NCBI GenBank assembly: GCA_021809435.1
Contig: JAKBAD010000001.1
Location: forward strand, 62,001-126,000
Direction of reading: 5' to 3'
Origin: Pseudomonadota bacterium
Lineage (GTDB): Bacteria > Pseudomonadota > Alphaproteobacteria > Acetobacterales > Acetobacteraceae
Length of the DNA: 64,000 nucleotides
Shown: positions 62,608 to 64,000 of the stretch, piece after piece
How the letters are laid out: each line of letters opens with the position of its first letter
How positions within the stretch are numbered: the first letter of the stretch is position 1
Program-made: the position numbers and the translations under genes
Notes under the pieces: generated by a model
The model's input: only the letters and a program-made list of their open reading frames with translations
Told to the model about the DNA's origin: nothing
Database searches by the model: none

Positions 62608-63558
62608 TTACAGGCTGGCCACTTCGGCCGGCAGTTTAAATTTCACATCTTCGGGGGTGCCGTCGAGCAGCTCGATCTCCACCCGCCCGAACGCGCGCAA
62701 CCCCTCGATCACGCCTTGCACCAAAATCTCGGGGGCCGAGGCGCCGGCGGTCACCCCCACGCGGGTCACGCCCGCAAACCATTCAGCGCGCAGCGCCGCG
62801 GCATCGTCAATCAGGTAGGAAGGATGCCCAAGCTCGGCGCCGATTTCGCGCAAGCGGTTGGAGTTGGAGGAGTTCTTCGAGCCCACCACCAGCAGCAGAT
62901 CCACCACCTTGGCGAGGCTGTGCACGGCCTCCTGGCGGTTCTGGGTGGCGTAGCAAATATCCTTCACATCCGGCCCCGCGATTTCGGGAAACCGCTCCTT
63001 GAGCGCCGCGATGATGCCGCGCGTATCATCGACCGAGAGGGTGGTTTGCGTGATGTAAGCCAGCTTGGAAGGGTCATTGACCTCGAGCGTCTGGGCATCC
63101 TCGACGGTCTGCACCAGATACACCGTGCCATCGATCTGGCCGATCGTACCCTCCACCTCGGCGTGCCCGGCATGGCCAATAAGCACCAGCTCGCGCCCCT
63201 GGGCGGCGTAGCGGCGGCCCTCGGCATGCACCTTGGCCACCAGCGGGCAGGTGGCGTCAATCACCGGCAGGTCGCGGTCATGGGCGGCCTGCACCACCTT
63301 GCGGGCCACGCCATGGGCCGAGAACACGGTCCAGGCGCCATCGGGCACCTCGTCCAGCTCATCCACGAACACGGCGCCGCGGGCCCGCAAATCCTCAACC
63401 ACATGGCGGTTATGGACAATCTCATGGCGCACATAAATGGGCGGACCGAACTTCACCAGCGCGCGCTCGACAATGTCGATCGCCCGCTCGACCCCGGCGC
63501 AAAAGCCGCGGGGCTGCGCCAGAATGACGCGCAAGGTCTTGCTGTTTGATCCGTCCAT
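62608..63558 (-). CDS. ispH: 4-hydroxy-3-methylbut-2-enyl diphosphate reductase
   Basis: A 316-residue iron-sulfur enzyme catalysing the last step of the MEP isoprenoid pathway, giving IPP and DMAPP. The three cluster cysteines are in [10 protein letters not shown] (about 20), [11 protein letters not shown] (about 104) and [11 protein letters not shown] (about 202). The substrate-binding HxxxH and SxN (SSNSNRL) motifs are present. Adjacency to hpnH and, divergently, dxs links isoprenoid supply to hopanoid production. Confidence 0.97.
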   Translation of the reverse strand: MDGSNSKTLRVILAQPRGFCAGVERAIDIVERALVKFGPPIYVRHEIVHNRHVVEDLRARGAVFVDELDEVPDGAWTVFSAHGVARKVVQAAHDRDLPVIDATCPLVAKVHAEGRRYAAQGRELVLIGHAGHAEVEGTIGQIDGTVYLVQTVEDAQTLEVNDPSKLAYITQTTLSVDDTRGIIAALKERFPEIAGPDVKDICYATQNRQEAVHSLAKVVDLLLVVGSKNSSNSNRLREIGAELGHPSYLIDDAAALRAEWFAGVTRVGVTAGASAPEILVQGVIEGLRAFGRVEIELLDGTPEDVKFKLPAEVASL

Positions 63559-63861
63559 CGATGGTCAATCCTGTTACCGGTCAGTCACGCCAAAAGGCAT
63601 TCTGGCTCTGCATTAGGTCATTGCCTCCACAATCCGCAAGCTCAACTCTGTACTTTCGCATTATAGTTTACCAGCGGGCCCGTGGGTCAGGCGGGGGATA
63701 TGAGCTTTTGGGCTGGCTTTTCGGGCGTGGTGGGCCTATGTGTCCGTGAATTTTCGGGTAACCAATGAGTCGGGCCGGGGCGAACCGGCATGTGGGGTTG
63801 AGTTGATATACGAGGCGATGATGCGGGTTTGTCGGGCGCGTTATGCGGGGGAACTGAACTG
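63559..63861. other. divergent ispH/dxs intergenic region
   Basis: A 303-bp spacer without any supportable gene. It must hold promoters for both ispH-hpnH (minus) and dxs (plus). A perfect TATAAT lies on the minus strand at 63665-63660, giving an ispH leader of about 95 bases; its -35 is poor. On the plus strand I see only a weak GATATAC near 63803-63811. No clear hairpin or regulator site was found. Confidence 0.4.
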
Positions 63862-64000
63862 ATGGCGCCGAAAACCCCCCTCCTGGACAGGGTCACTATT
63901 CCCGCCGATCTGCGTAATTTCTCCGCCGACCAGCTCAAGCAACTGGCCGATGAGCTGCGCGCCGAGACGGTCGACACCGTCTCCACCACCGGCGGACATC
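63862..64000 (+). CDS. dxs: 1-deoxy-D-xylulose-5-phosphate synthase, N-terminal fragment
   Basis: The first 46 codons of dxs; the gene runs off the right edge. The visible N terminus reads [20 protein letters not shown], then [12 protein letters not shown] and VSTTGGH, the last being the conserved DXS segment that precedes the thiamine diphosphate site. Dxs condenses pyruvate and glyceraldehyde-3-phosphate, the entry to the MEP pathway. GGGG lies about 12 bases before the ATG. It is divergent from ispH-hpnH. Confidence 0.95.
   Translation, partial: MAPKTPLLDRVTIPADLRNFSADQLKQLADELRAETVDTVSTTGGH

Overview
The window reads as chromosomal DNA of a high-GC alphaproteobacterium, most likely an acidophilic member of the Acetobacteraceae (Acidocella/Acidiphilium-like). 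This taxonomic call is inference. It rests on the base composition, the Flp-type pilins, the hopanoid genes hpnG, hpnH and hpnK, the DUF1178, DUF3553 and MarC proteins, and the style of the gene overlaps. Almost all of the window is ordinary core genome in tightly packed, often translationally coupled operons. I see no insertion sequence, prophage, plasmid origin, rRNA operon or CRISPR array.

Layout. 1-5.8 kb: a dTDP-rhamnose operon on the minus strand (a 1243-residue multidomain glycosyltransferase, rfbB, rfbA, start of rfbC). 5.8-9.7 kb: a MarR-controlled EmrA/EmrB-type efflux operon and a MarC protein. 9.7-14.2 kb: bamD, recN and ligA. 14.5-16.3 kb: rpsA with a strong terminator. 16.3-19.2 kb: a soluble PAS-PAS chemoreceptor facing a NUDIX/DUF47 gene. 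19.4-21.8 kb: ssb, two paralogous small membrane proteins and mtnP. 21.8-29.1 kb: a PilZ-like gene, ilvA, greA, carB and carA. 29.15-35.9 kb: yqeY, dnaG and rpoD, then a GNAT enzyme, an RNA pseudouridine synthase, DUF3553 and moaA. 35.9-42.4 kb: a TetR regulator with a complete RND efflux system. 42.4-43.3 kb: three tandem Flp pilin genes. 43.6-47.4 kb: radC, a methyltransferase, comF, a glutaredoxin, DUF1178 and hpnK. 47.4-52.6 kb: a lower-GC GT87 gene, rpsI, rplM, an epimerase, a membrane protein and purH. 52.8-55.6 kb: a small hypothetical gene, yicC, gmk and a GT25 gene. 55.8-59.8 kb: gyrA, coaD, a cyclophilin and tRNA-Lys. 59.8-64 kb: a PAP2 phosphatase, hpnG, hpnH, ispH and the start of dxs.

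How the genes work together. dxs and ispH supply isoprenoid precursors. HpnH and HpnG build the hopanoid side chain (adenosylation, then adenine release), and hpnK lies elsewhere in the window. The sugar genes at the left end feed cell-surface polysaccharide. dnaG, rpoD, ssb, ligA, recN, radC and gyrA cover DNA replication, repair and transcription initiation. Two unrelated drug-efflux systems each sit beside their own regulator.

Most unusual points. CarA carries an N-terminal helix-turn-helix-like domain, has a repeated GGAT/ATCC pattern at its start, and is followed by three hairpins before carB. A NUDIX domain is fused in frame to a full-length DUF47 protein that has its own strong internal ribosome-binding site. 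GyrA has Leu where Asp87 of the quinolone-resistance region is expected. The giant glycosyltransferase starts with five degenerate repeats. The three Flp pilin genes share duplicated leaders, and a perfect CtrA-type site precedes radC. I did not find a clearly new multi-gene defence or mobile system.
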